This document shows, in pieces, positions 33,730 to 41,796 of a stretch of DNA of 64,000 nt (within the stretch, counting starts at the first letter, position 1; each line of letters starts with the position of its first letter). A model generated the notes under the pieces. That model was not told where the DNA came from, made no database searches, and was given only the letters and a program-made list of their open reading frames with translations. Made by a program: the position numbers and the translations under genes. The stretch is from Azospirillum baldaniorum (GTDB lineage Bacteria; Pseudomonadota; Alphaproteobacteria; Azospirillales; Azospirillaceae), in the NCBI RefSeq assembly GCF_003119195.2, contig NZ_CP022253.1, forward strand, positions 2,179,001 through 2,243,000, given 5' to 3'.

Positions 33730-35571
33730 TCAGTCCCGCCCGTAGAGGCTGCGTTCGCCCAGCTCCTCGCCGCGCTGCCGCTCCAGCTCCTGGCTGTAGC
33801 GGCGCAGGGCATAAGCCTCGGTGACGTAGCCGACGATCCGGCGGTCGGTGGGCGACGTCACGACCGGCAAGGCCTCCACCTCGGCGCTGCAGAAGCGCTG
33901 GAGCACGCTGCGCACGTCGTCGCTCGGCCGCAGGAAGTCATCGGCGTGCTTGGCCAGTTCGCCGACCGGCGTCTTCGCGTCCTCGTCGCCGAGCGACGGG
34001 TCGTGCACGGCGCCCATGTCGATGATGCCGGCGTAGGACCCGTCCGGCTCCACCGCGAAGACGGTCTTGGCGGCGCCCAGCGGGTGCAGGCGGCGCAGCG
34101 TGTCCAGGGTCTGGGTGGTCAGGATCGTCTTCACGTCGCCGCGCATCAGCCGCATCGCCGTCAGCTCCGATACCCAGCCGACGTCGTAGGCGCCGCGGAT
34201 CGGCACGCCACGCAGGTGGAAGCGCCACGTCGCGAAGGAATAGCCGAAAGCCTGCCGGACCACGGTGGTCGACACCACCACGCCGATAAGTACGCCGGAC
34301 GCCGCCCAGAAATCCTGCGTCGCCTCCAACACCAGAAGCACCATGGTGACCGGCGCGCCGATGATGCCAGCGGCGACCGCCCCCATGCCGGCCAGCACCA
34401 GCAGCATCCGGTCGAGCCCCAGCCCCGGCACCAGCAACTCGACCACCCCATAGGCCAGCCCGCCGAACAGCCCGCCGAGAAGCAGCGAGGCGCTGAACAG
34501 CCCGCCGCGGAAGCCCGAGCCGAGCGACAGGGCCGACGCGACGATCTTGGCGACCAGCAGGATCGCCATGGCCTCCAGCCCACGGGCGAGCTGCGACGGA
34601 TCGGCGCCGGGTCCGGCCCCCAGCACCTGCGGCACCACCAGGGCCAATGCTCCCAGAGCGAGCCCGCCCAGCGCCGGGCGCGCCCAGACGGGGATGGGCA
34701 GCGCGCGGAAGCCGCGCTCGGCCACCGTCACCGCCTGCATGGCGAGGATGCTGAGCCAGCCCGCCAGGAAGCCGAGGACCCCGCAGGCCACATAGTCCCA
34801 GCCCTCCACCGCCACCGGGCGGCCGAAGAACAGGACCGGGGACGGGTCGGTCAGCCAGTGGGCCACCGCCACCGCGGCGACCGAGGCCGCCCCGATCGGG
34901 GCCAGCGTGGCGATGGTGTAGCCGCCCATGACCAGCTCGAAGGCGTAGAAGGCGCCGGCCAGCGGCGCGCCATAGGCGGCGGAGATGGCCGCCGCGGCCC
35001 CGCAACCGACCAGCGTGCGGAGGTCCGCCCGCCGCAGACGGAGCTTCTGCCCGAGCGTCGAGGCGATGCCCGACCCCGCCTGGGTGTAGGCCGCCTCCAT
35101 CCCCACCGACGCGCCGGAGCCGTTGGACAGCAGGGTCGCCAGGGTCAGGCGCAGGCTGTCGATCAGGGACATCTTCCCGCCGTAGAGCGCGTTCGCCTCG
35201 ACCGGGTCGACGATGTCGTTGGAGCGCCAGCGCCGCACCAGCTTCACCATCACGCCGAGCAGCAGGCCGCCAACGGCCGGGACCAGCAGGGTCCGCCAGG
35301 GGTCGGACAGCGCGGCCTCACCAAGATCCTGCCCATGGGCGACCGAAAAGACGAAGGACTGCGTCCAGACCACGGCCTCGTGCAGCATGGCGACGGCCAG
35401 CCCGACCCCGGCGCCGATGGCCCCGGCGAGCATCAGCACGCCCAGGACGCTGTCGCGCAGGCTCCGCCGTGTCAGCACCCTGAGGAACCGCCGGCCGGGG
35501 TTTCGTGCTCTGGTCAGGGCGCCCGCCGCATCCCCTGCGACGCCCCGGATTCCCGTCATGTCGTCCGGCAT
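33730..35571 (-). CDS. CLC family chloride channel/antiporter with CBS domains
   Basis: A 613-residue protein: CLC membrane domain (about 25-430, some 16-18 helices) plus two C-terminal CBS domains (about 455-600) for nucleotide-dependent gating. The selectivity region reads GSGASVGMEAAYTQAGSGIA (about 148-167), where canonical transporters have GREGP; the gating glutamate is kept but the following Gly-Pro is replaced. The later motif is GSGFRGGLFSASLLLG, in which Ser replaces the Pro of GGIFAP. ATG 35571 is used; ATG 35559 and a TTG at 35580 are alternatives, none with a strong ribosome-binding site. Confidence 0.88.
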   Translation of the reverse strand: MPDDMTGIRGVAGDAAGALTRARNPGRRFLRVLTRRSLRDSVLGVLMLAGAIGAGVGLAVAMLHEAVVWTQSFVFSVAHGQDLGEAALSDPWRTLLVPAVGGLLLGVMVKLVRRWRSNDIVDPVEANALYGGKMSLIDSLRLTLATLLSNGSGASVGMEAAYTQAGSGIASTLGQKLRLRRADLRTLVGCGAAAAISAAYGAPLAGAFYAFELVMGGYTIATLAPIGAASVAAVAVAHWLTDPSPVLFFGRPVAVEGWDYVACGVLGFLAGWLSILAMQAVTVAERGFRALPIPVWARPALGGLALGALALVVPQVLGAGPGADPSQLARGLEAMAILLVAKIVASALSLGSGFRGGLFSASLLLGGLFGGLAYGVVELLVPGLGLDRMLLVLAGMGAVAAGIIGAPVTMVLLVLEATQDFWAASGVLIGVVVSTTVVRQAFGYSFATWRFHLRGVPIRGAYDVGWVSELTAMRLMRGDVKTILTTQTLDTLRRLHPLGAAKTVFAVEPDGSYAGIIDMGAVHDPSLGDEDAKTPVGELAKHADDFLRPSDDVRSVLQRFCSAEVEALPVVTSPTDRRIVGYVTEAYALRRYSQELERQRGEELGERSLYGRD

Positions 35572-35629
35572 GCCGGTCAATGTGTGCCCTGCCTCCGCCC
35601 CGTCAACCGCGCGGCGCGGACCTACCCCC

Positions 35630-36835
35630 TTAGGGCTTGCCCGTCTGGGCCGGCGCCGGAGAGGTCGGCGCCTGAGCCGAAGGCTGGGCCGACGGCGGGT
35701 TGACGGCGAGGCGCCGCAGCACCTCCGCCAGATTGTCGCGCACCTTGTCGGCCAGCCCGATGTCGGCCTCCTGCGCCTCGTGGAACAGGATCGTGAACAG
35801 GCGGCCCGGCGACAGGAAGAAGGTCAGCGAGACGTGCATCTTGCCCTCCTTCAGCGCGCAATCGACCGATCCGGTGCGCAGCATCAGGCCGGGCAGGTCC
35901 TCGACGGCGCTCAGCGACGCGGCCGGCGTGCCGCCCTCGCAGCGCTTCTTCATCGCGTCGACGTAGCCGGCCGACAGGTCCTCCAGCTTGGAGCCCTCCT
36001 CGACCATCCGCTCGCGGATACCGCCGACGATCGGGCCGATGCGCCAGGCCATGTCGGCGGGGCGCTCGCCCTTCGGCACATTCTCCAGCGACACGCGCTT
36101 GACGTCGCGCACGCCGGCCGCCTTCAGCAGGTCGGCCAGCCCTTCCGGCAGCTCGTCGGGGCGGGTCGCGACCTTCTTGGTGCGGGTGTCGATGGGCGGG
36201 ACGGCGCCGGCCTTGTCCACGCAGGTCTTCAGGTCGGTGAGCACCTTCTTGGTGCCCTTCAACGCGAAGGCCATGCGGTCAGCGTCGGAGGAGAACACCA
36301 CCTCCTTGCCGTTCATCAAGGCAGTGTAGAGTTCCTCGTCCTTGCCGTTGGGGATGACCAGCATGTCCGGCTTGGGCGCCAGAGCGCGGCGCTCGCGCGT
36401 CAACTTGCCGTCCACCACGACCTTGACCTTCCACTGCTCGCTGCCCGGCAGCTCCGCGCCCGGGATGCCCATGCCGAGATTGACCTCGCCCTTGACGTTG
36501 CGCGCGATCATCAGGACATGGCCGGTGTCGAAGCGGCCCTCGATGGCGCAATAGGCGAACTTGCCGTCCCGGTCGCGCGACGGGCCGCCTTCCCAGCCGT
36601 CCTCAAGCTCGGCCGGTCCGGTCTTCTCGGTCGGATCGGCGGCGGCCGGAGCCGACGGCGCCGAAGGAGCGACGGTGCGGGGCGCCGGCGCGGGTCCGGA
36701 GGACGGCGCCGGGTAATACATGGTCGGCGGGTTCACGGGGACCAGTTCCGCCACCTGCGCCCCATCGGCGTGGGCGGCGGCGGCGCCCAGCAGAAGAAGG
36801 GAGGAGAGTGCAGCAGCGACGGCTTTGTCCAGCAT
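35630..36835 (-). CDS. Exported protein of unknown function
   Basis: A 401-residue protein with a signal peptide (AVAAALSSLLLLGAAAAHADG, cleaved near 24), a Pro/Ala/Ser-rich linker (about 35-75), then a mostly beta domain (about 80-205; FAYCAIEGRFDTGHVLMIA, ending near KTCVD). A second helical/mixed domain covers about 210-375, and a Pro/Gln-rich tail ends the protein. The first domain's two cysteines and size loosely recall IalB-type periplasmic domains, but I cannot confirm this. ATG 36835 has AAGGA 11 bases upstream; the open frame extending to 37045 is unrelated in composition. It is upstream of, and in line with, the CLC gene. Confidence 0.75.
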   Translation of the reverse strand: MLDKAVAAALSSLLLLGAAAAHADGAQVAELVPVNPPTMYYPAPSSGPAPAPRTVAPSAPSAPAAADPTEKTGPAELEDGWEGGPSRDRDGKFAYCAIEGRFDTGHVLMIARNVKGEVNLGMGIPGAELPGSEQWKVKVVVDGKLTRERRALAPKPDMLVIPNGKDEELYTALMNGKEVVFSSDADRMAFALKGTKKVLTDLKTCVDKAGAVPPIDTRTKKVATRPDELPEGLADLLKAAGVRDVKRVSLENVPKGERPADMAWRIGPIVGGIRERMVEEGSKLEDLSAGYVDAMKKRCEGGTPAASLSAVEDLPGLMLRTGSVDCALKEGKMHVSLTFFLSPGRLFTILFHEAQEADIGLADKVRDNLAEVLRRLAVNPPSAQPSAQAPTSPAPAQTGKP

Positions 36836-36983
36836 GGCAGAGGTAATCCTTACGGGCAGGGCGACGCCGGAAGCTAGCCCCACCATCCGGGATCGGCAAG
36901 CGCAAGACGAGAAAGTCACGACAAAGATCCCGGCCTGTTGCCGCAATGCCGAATTGCGTCCGGCGCCACCCGGCGAGCGCGGA

Positions 36984-37691
36984 TCAGCCTCCCAGAAAGG
37001 CGTCCCGCAGCGCGTCGGCGGGCAGGCTTTCCACCGGCCCGTCATGGACCGACCGACCGAGGCGCAGCAGCACGACGCGCCCGGCGGCTGACAGGGCGCG
37101 GGCGGCGCTCTGCTCGGCGACCAGCACCGCCGTTCCGGCGGCGGCGATGGCGCGGACGGCGGCGAAGACCTCCCCGGCCAGTTTGGGTGACAGGCCGAGC
37201 GACGGCTCGTCGAGCAGCAGGACCCGCGGGCGGCCCATCAGCGCGCGGCCCACCGCCAGCATCTGCTGCTGCCCTCCGGACAGGCGCCACGCCCGTTCCT
37301 CCGCCTTGCCCTCCAGCGCCGGGAACAGGGCGAAGACGCGCTCCAGGTCGCGGGCGCGCCCGGCCCGGCCCAGCCGGCTCGCCACCTCCAGATTGTCGCG
37401 CACGCTCATGCCGGGGAAGACGCGCCGGCCCTCCGGCACATAGCCCAGGCCACGGCGCACCCGCTGCTCCGGGGCAAGGGCGCCGATCTCCTCGCCCGCC
37501 AGCCGGACCCGGCCGCCCGTCGCCGGGACGAGGCCGAGGATGGCCTTGAGCAGCGTCGACTTGCCCGCCCCGTTGGCGCCCAGCAGGGCCACCGCCTCCC
37601 CCGCCGCCACGGACAGCGACAGCCGGTCCACCGCCACCGCCCCGCTGTAGCCGGCGGTCAGCCCCTCGACCTGCAACAGGGGTTCGTTCAT
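36984..37691 (-). CDS. livF: LIV-type ABC transporter ATP-binding protein (LivF-like)
   Basis: A 235-residue ATPase of the hydrophobic amino acid uptake (HAAT) family. Walker A LLGANGAGKSTLLKA (about 36-50), Q-loop GLGYVPEGRRVFPGMSV, signature RLSGGQQQMLAVGRAL (about 137-152), and Walker B VLLLDEPSLGLSP (about 158-170). ATG 37691 overlaps the stop of the livM-livG fusion by one base (TGATG). It is the last gene of the operon headed by a TPP riboswitch at 41550-41635, so the true cargo is probably thiamine-related rather than leucine. Confidence 0.9.
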   Translation of the reverse strand: MNEPLLQVEGLTAGYSGAVAVDRLSLSVAAGEAVALLGANGAGKSTLLKAILGLVPATGGRVRLAGEEIGALAPEQRVRRGLGYVPEGRRVFPGMSVRDNLEVASRLGRAGRARDLERVFALFPALEGKAEERAWRLSGGQQQMLAVGRALMGRPRVLLLDEPSLGLSPKLAGEVFAAVRAIAAAGTAVLVAEQSAARALSAAGRVVLLRLGRSVHDGPVESLPADALRDAFLGG

Positions 37692-39358
37692 CACGCGCCC
37701 TCGCCCAGATAGGCGGCGACCACGGCGGGGTCGCTGCGCACCCCCTCCGGCGGGCCGGCGTAGAGCGGGCGCCCCTGGTCCAGGCACAGCACATGACCGG
37801 CGAGCGGCAGCAGGAAGCCCATGTCGTGCTCCACCACCAGCAGCGCGGTACCTGTGGCGGCGATGGCGTGCAGGTGACTGGCCAGTTCCGCCTTCTCCCC
37901 GTCGGTCAGCCCCGCCGCCGGTTCGTCGAGCAGCAGCACGGCGGGCTGGCGGGCCAGCGCGCGGGCCAGTTCCACCCGGCGGCGCAGCGCCGCGGGCAGA
38001 CCGGCGCAGGGCTTGGCGGCGAGGTCCGCAGCACCCAGCCGCTCCAGCGCCCACAGGGCGTGCGCCTCGGCCTGGGCGATCGAGCCGTCGCGCTCCAGCC
38101 GCGCCGCGGCCACGGCGGCCAGAACGCTGGCGCCCTCGGGCAGGCTGACGGCCTGGAAGGTGCGGGCGATCCCGGCGCGGGCGATGCGGTCTGGCCGCTT
38201 TCCAGCGAGATCCGTCCCGCCCATCAGCACCCGCCCGCCGTCCGGCGTCTCAAGGCCGGAGATCAGATTGACCAACGTCGTCTTGCCGGAGCCGTTGGGG
38301 CCGATCAGCCCGGTGATGGTCCCGGCTTCCAGCGTCAGCGACACCCCATCCACCGCCCGCACCCCGCCGAAGCCCTTGGTCAGCCCTTCCACCCGCAGCA
38401 AAGGCCCACCTGGAATGGCCATTTCCGGCGGAGCTTCGGGCTTCGGCAAGGGCACCGGGCGGGCCGGGAACAGCCGGTCGAGCAAACCGGTCAGCCCGTG
38501 CGGCGCCAGCACGATGGTGGTGAGCAGGGCCACCCCATAGACGATCAGATAGCTGCGCTCCAGGAAACGGAACCACTCCGGCAGGTGGAGCAGCAGCACC
38601 GCCCCCAGGATCGCCCCGGCCACCCGCCCCCGCCCGCCGACCACGGCGATGGTCAGGACGGAGACCATGACGGGGAACTCCAGCACCTCCGGCGAGACGA
38701 CGCGCTGGGTGTGCACGGCCAAGGCGCCTGCCGCTCCGGCATAGACGGCGCTCAGCGCGAAGGCGGCCAGGCGCAGCCCGCCGACGTCCAGACCCAGCGT
38801 GCCGGCGGCCAGCGGGTCGTCGCGCACCAGCGTCAGCGCCCGCCCCCAGCGCCCGTGCGCCAATCTCCAGGCGAGCAAACCGCCCAGCGCCACGAAGCTC
38901 CAAACCACCGCCGCCAGCGGCAGACCGCGCGGCACCGCCCAGCCGAACAGGACGATGCCCGGCACCCCCGGCAATCCGTTGGCGCCACCGGTCAGGCCGG
39001 GGCTGTTGACCGCCAGCAGATGGACGACTTGCGCGATGCCCAGCGTCGCCAGCGCGAAGTAATGGGATTCCAGCCGCAGCACCGGCAGTCCGACCAGCAG
39101 GGCCAGCAGCAGCGGCACCAGCAGCGAGACCGGGAAGGTCGCCGCGAAGCCAAGCCCCCACTGGCTGCCCAGGATGCCGGTGGCGTAGGCCCCGATTCCG
39201 AAGAAAGCGCCATGGGCCAGCGACAGCGCCCCGCCCAGCCCGAAGACGATCTGGAAGCCGATGGCGGCCAGCGCGTACACCCCCGCCACGGTCAGCACGC
39301 GCAGCCCGTAAGGCGACGCGTACAGCAGCGCGTACGCCACCAGCACCGCAAGCATCAT
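37691..39358 (-). CDS. livM: LIV-type ABC transporter permease-ATPase fusion (LivM-LivG-like)
   Basis: A 555-residue fusion. The LivM permease occupies about 1-310 (GFQIVFGLGGALSLAHGAFFGIGAY, LRLESHYFALATLGIAQ, VVGGRGRVAGAILGA) and a LivG ATPase about 330-555 (Walker A IGPNGSGKTTLVN, about 350; Walker B VLLLDEPAAGLTDGE, about 474; H-loop VVEHDMGF). The ABC signature is degenerate: AGLPAALRRRVELARAL where LSGGQ/LSYGQ is expected. The start is ATG 39358 or the adjacent ATG 39355. The ribosome-binding GGGGGAGGG immediately upstream belongs to a palindromic repeat. Confidence 0.9.
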   Translation of the reverse strand: MMLAVLVAYALLYASPYGLRVLTVAGVYALAAIGFQIVFGLGGALSLAHGAFFGIGAYATGILGSQWGLGFAATFPVSLLVPLLLALLVGLPVLRLESHYFALATLGIAQVVHLLAVNSPGLTGGANGLPGVPGIVLFGWAVPRGLPLAAVVWSFVALGGLLAWRLAHGRWGRALTLVRDDPLAAGTLGLDVGGLRLAAFALSAVYAGAAGALAVHTQRVVSPEVLEFPVMVSVLTIAVVGGRGRVAGAILGAVLLLHLPEWFRFLERSYLIVYGVALLTTIVLAPHGLTGLLDRLFPARPVPLPKPEAPPEMAIPGGPLLRVEGLTKGFGGVRAVDGVSLTLEAGTITGLIGPNGSGKTTLVNLISGLETPDGGRVLMGGTDLAGKRPDRIARAGIARTFQAVSLPEGASVLAAVAAARLERDGSIAQAEAHALWALERLGAADLAAKPCAGLPAALRRRVELARALARQPAVLLLDEPAAGLTDGEKAELASHLHAIAATGTALLVVEHDMGFLLPLAGHVLCLDQGRPLYAGPPEGVRSDPAVVAAYLGEGA

Positions 39359-39398
39359 TCCCTCCCCCGCCCAGCGGGGGAGGGTCAGGGTGGGGGCC
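39359..39398. repeat. GC-rich palindromic repeat, half copy supplying a ribosome-binding site
   Basis: CCCTCCCCCGCCCAGCGGGGGAGGGTCAGGGTGGGGG forms one arm-pair of the repeat family, squeezed between livH and livM-livG. On the minus strand its last bases, GGGGGAGGG, end directly before the ATG of the fusion gene. Confidence 0.65.
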
Positions 39399-39422
39399 AG
39401 CGCCCGCAACTTGCGCACGCCC

Positions 39423-40307
39423 TTACGCACGGCGCCGCGCCGCCTCCCCGAACAGCCCCTGCGGACGGGCGACTAGGATGACCAGCAGCGTGGCGTAGAG
39501 CAGCCCCAGCGCCACCGGATAGGACAGCACCGACGACACCCCCACCTCGAACAGCGCGATCAGCAGCGCGCCGGCCACCGCTCCGGGGACCGAGCCCCAG
39601 CCGCCGATGGTCACGGCGATGTAGGCCTTGAGGATCAGATCGCCGCCCGCCGTCGGCGTGACGAAGTAGCGGTTGGCGAGCAGCAGCCCCGCCGCCCCGG
39701 CGAAGGCGGTGCCCAGCGCGAAGGTGATCAGGATCATCGCCGTCACCGGCACGCCACAGGCCCGCGCCATCTCGGGGTCCTGCGCCGTGGCGCGCAGGCG
39801 GCGGCCGAGCTGGGTCCGCCCGAACAGCCATTGCTGCCCGGCGATCAGCAGAGCGGCGACGGCGATGATCGCCAGCGACTGCTCCGCCACCACCAGCCCG
39901 CCGAGGTCCAACGTCCCCCCGCTCAGCAGCGGCGGGGCCGCCCGCGGTTCCGGTCCGAACAGGACGGAGGCGCCGTTCTGCAGGATGATGCCCGCCGCGA
40001 TCGTGCTGATGAAGACCGCCACCGGCGGGCGGCGGCGCAGCGGAAGATAGGCCGCCGCCGCCAGCAGCAACCCAAGCCCGGCCATCAGCACCAGCACCAC
40101 CGGCAGCAGAAGCAGTCCGGGCAGCGGCAGATACCCCGGCAGATGCGGCGCCAGCGCCACGCCGAGCAGACCGCCGGCCATCACGAGATCGCCCTGCGCA
40201 AAATTCACCGCCGCGGTGGCGTTCAGCACCAGCACGAAGCCGAGCGCGACCAGCGCGTAGGCCGCACCCAGGGCGAGGCCGTTGACGAGAAGCTGCAGGG
40301 TGATCAA
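39423..40307 (-). CDS. livH: LIV-type ABC transporter permease (LivH-like)
   Basis: A 294-residue permease with about 8 membrane helices. Family marks: LLVNGLALGAAYALVALGFVLVLNATAAVNFAQGDLVMAG (about 6-46) and the EAA-like cytoplasmic loop RRLRATAQDPEMARACGVP (about 172-190). The start codon is TTG 40307, with a weak ribosome-binding site overlapping the end of the upstream binding-protein gene (stop at 40315). Second gene of the operon. Confidence 0.9.
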   Translation of the reverse strand: MITLQLLVNGLALGAAYALVALGFVLVLNATAAVNFAQGDLVMAGGLLGVALAPHLPGYLPLPGLLLLPVVLVLMAGLGLLLAAAAYLPLRRRPPVAVFISTIAAGIILQNGASVLFGPEPRAAPPLLSGGTLDLGGLVVAEQSLAIIAVAALLIAGQQWLFGRTQLGRRLRATAQDPEMARACGVPVTAMILITFALGTAFAGAAGLLLANRYFVTPTAGGDLILKAYIAVTIGGWGSVPGAVAGALLIALFEVGVSSVLSYPVALGLLYATLLVILVARPQGLFGEAARRRA

Positions 40308-40314
40308 GGCTTGC

Positions 40315-41469
40315 TCACTTCACCATGCCGGTCACCACGCCGGTCAGGTTGTCGTAGCGCTTGGCGATCGCCGGCACGCGCGAGGCGCCGTCGTAGCAGA
40401 CGATCACCGCGGAATGCGCCATGTTGCCCTTGCCGTCCGATTTGTAGGTCATGGCGAGGCCCTGGTGAGTCCCGCCGGACAGGGCCTTGCGCACCGCTTC
40501 CGCGTTGTCCGCACCGCCCTGCACCGCCGCCAGCACCATGCGGATGCCGTCATACTGGCCGAGCGCGAAGGCGTCCGGCTCCGCGTTGAAGGCGGCGCGG
40601 TAGGCGGCGGTGAAGGCCTCCACCTCCGGGCTGCCGCCGGAGATCGGCGAGGCCGCCGTCTCGGCGCAGACGCCCTTCAGCTCGGCCGGTTCCAGAAGCG
40701 CCGCCGTGCTCGGCTGGTGCATGGCGGAGCCGGCGACGATCGGCACCGCCACCCCGTTGGCCGCCGCCTGCCGGATGAACAGGGCGGTCGGGCCGGAATG
40801 CAGATGCAGCACCAGCACGTCGGGCTTGGCGGCCAGCGCCTTGGTCAGGACGGGCAGCAGATCCTTGGCGGCGGGGTCCACGCCCTCCTCGAACACCGGC
40901 TCGACGCCGAGCTTCTTGAAGGCCTGCTCCAGATGGGCCTTGCCGCTCTGCCCGTAGGCCGTCGTCTGGTAGATCACCGCCGGGCGCTTCTTGCCCAATT
41001 CCTCCGCCACGTAGCGGGCATGGGCCTCCTTGGTCACCGCGTCGCCGGGGAAGAAGCGGAAGACCCAGGGGTTGCCCTGCTCGGTGATGCTTGCCGTACC
41101 CGACACGGTGACCAGCGGAATTTTGTAGTCCTGGGCCAGCGGCAGCATCGCCAGCATCTGCGTGCCCAGCATGCTGGCCGCCACCGCGGTGACCTTGCCG
41201 CCCGCCGCACGCTCCAGCGCCGTGACCGCGGCCTCCGGAGAGGTGCCGGTGTCGATCACCTCCGACCGCACCGCCACACCCGCGGGCGCGTCCTTCAGCG
41301 CCAGGACCGCGCCGTTGCGCTGGCTCGTGCCCTCCAGCGACAGGAAGCCGGTCAGCGGCACCAGCACGGGGACCGACGCCTCGCCCGCCCGCGCCGCGCC
41401 CGGGAGGAGCGACGCCGAAAAGACCGCCGAAATGGCCGTTGCCGAGAGGATGGAAAGGAAGCGCCGCAT
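40315..41469 (-). CDS. LIV-type periplasmic substrate-binding protein under TPP riboswitch control
   Basis: A 384-residue binding protein: signal peptide (RFLSILSATAISAVFSASLLPGAARAG, cleaved near 28) followed by a type I periplasmic binding fold (PVLVPLTGFLSLEGTSQRNGAVLALKD..., VTAVAASMLGTQMLAMLPLAQDYKIPLVTVSGTA, FRFFPGD, VLVLHLHSG). It is divergent from classic LivJ/LivK in the ligand-binding loops. ATG 41469 has AGGAGGAG 9 bases upstream. The 5' leader carries a clear TPP riboswitch, so the ligand is predicted to be thiamine, a precursor or a degradation product. First gene of the operon. Confidence 0.9.
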   Translation of the reverse strand: MRRFLSILSATAISAVFSASLLPGAARAGEASVPVLVPLTGFLSLEGTSQRNGAVLALKDAPAGVAVRSEVIDTGTSPEAAVTALERAAGGKVTAVAASMLGTQMLAMLPLAQDYKIPLVTVSGTASITEQGNPWVFRFFPGDAVTKEAHARYVAEELGKKRPAVIYQTTAYGQSGKAHLEQAFKKLGVEPVFEEGVDPAAKDLLPVLTKALAAKPDVLVLHLHSGPTALFIRQAAANGVAVPIVAGSAMHQPSTAALLEPAELKGVCAETAASPISGGSPEVEAFTAAYRAAFNAEPDAFALGQYDGIRMVLAAVQGGADNAEAVRKALSGGTHQGLAMTYKSDGKGNMAHSAVIVCYDGASRVPAIAKRYDNLTGVVTGMVK

Positions 41470-41549
41470 GGATGTGTCTCCTCCTGCCCGGCGAAGAACC
41501 GCGCGAGGACGAGGAGGCCAGGGAAGTAGCGGCGGCACAGCCTCGAACG

Positions 41550-41635
41550 CTTGGCTCCCTTCGCTGGCATGACCCAGATCAGGTTCGATGGGTGTGGTCT
41601 CAGCCCGCCTTGCGGCAGGCACCCCAGCCGTTCGT
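41550..41635 (-). ncRNA. TPP (thiamine pyrophosphate) riboswitch, THI element
   Basis: On the minus strand the sequence reads GGGGTGC (about 41625-41619), a P3-like stem with CCGC/GCGG, then GCTGAGA (41604-41598) and GAACCTGATCTGGGTC (41586-41571). ATGCCAGCGAAGGGA (41570-41556) follows, which is the near-invariant 3' half of the THI box. All hallmark segments (CUGAGA, ACCUGAU, CUGGGU, AUGCCAGCG, AGGGA) are present in order with correct spacing. It lies about 80 bases upstream of the binding-protein ATG. CCTCCTC (41517-41511) downstream could pair with the Shine-Dalgarno (41486-41478), suggesting translational control. Confidence 0.95.
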
Positions 41636-41796
41636 GTGCACAGTGTGAGCCCGGCGCGCGGCTGTCAAGCGGCGGCCCGGCGCCTTTTCACAATTTCGCA
41701 ACGCAACAGACACCGGAGAGTCGTGCTTCCCGTGGTTCCTTCCGCCGCCCCCGGCCCGCGCCGGACCGTCGCCCCAACCGGAAGTCGCCCCGAAGC

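Noticed and set aside
36836..37045. N-terminal extension of the exported unknown protein
   Set aside because: The signal peptide begins at ATG 36835 with a ribosome-binding site; the extension would bury it.
36984..41469. Annotation as a leucine/isoleucine/valine transporter
   Set aside because: Homology gives only the family. The TPP riboswitch in the leader points to thiamine-related cargo, so the amino acid assignment is not accepted.
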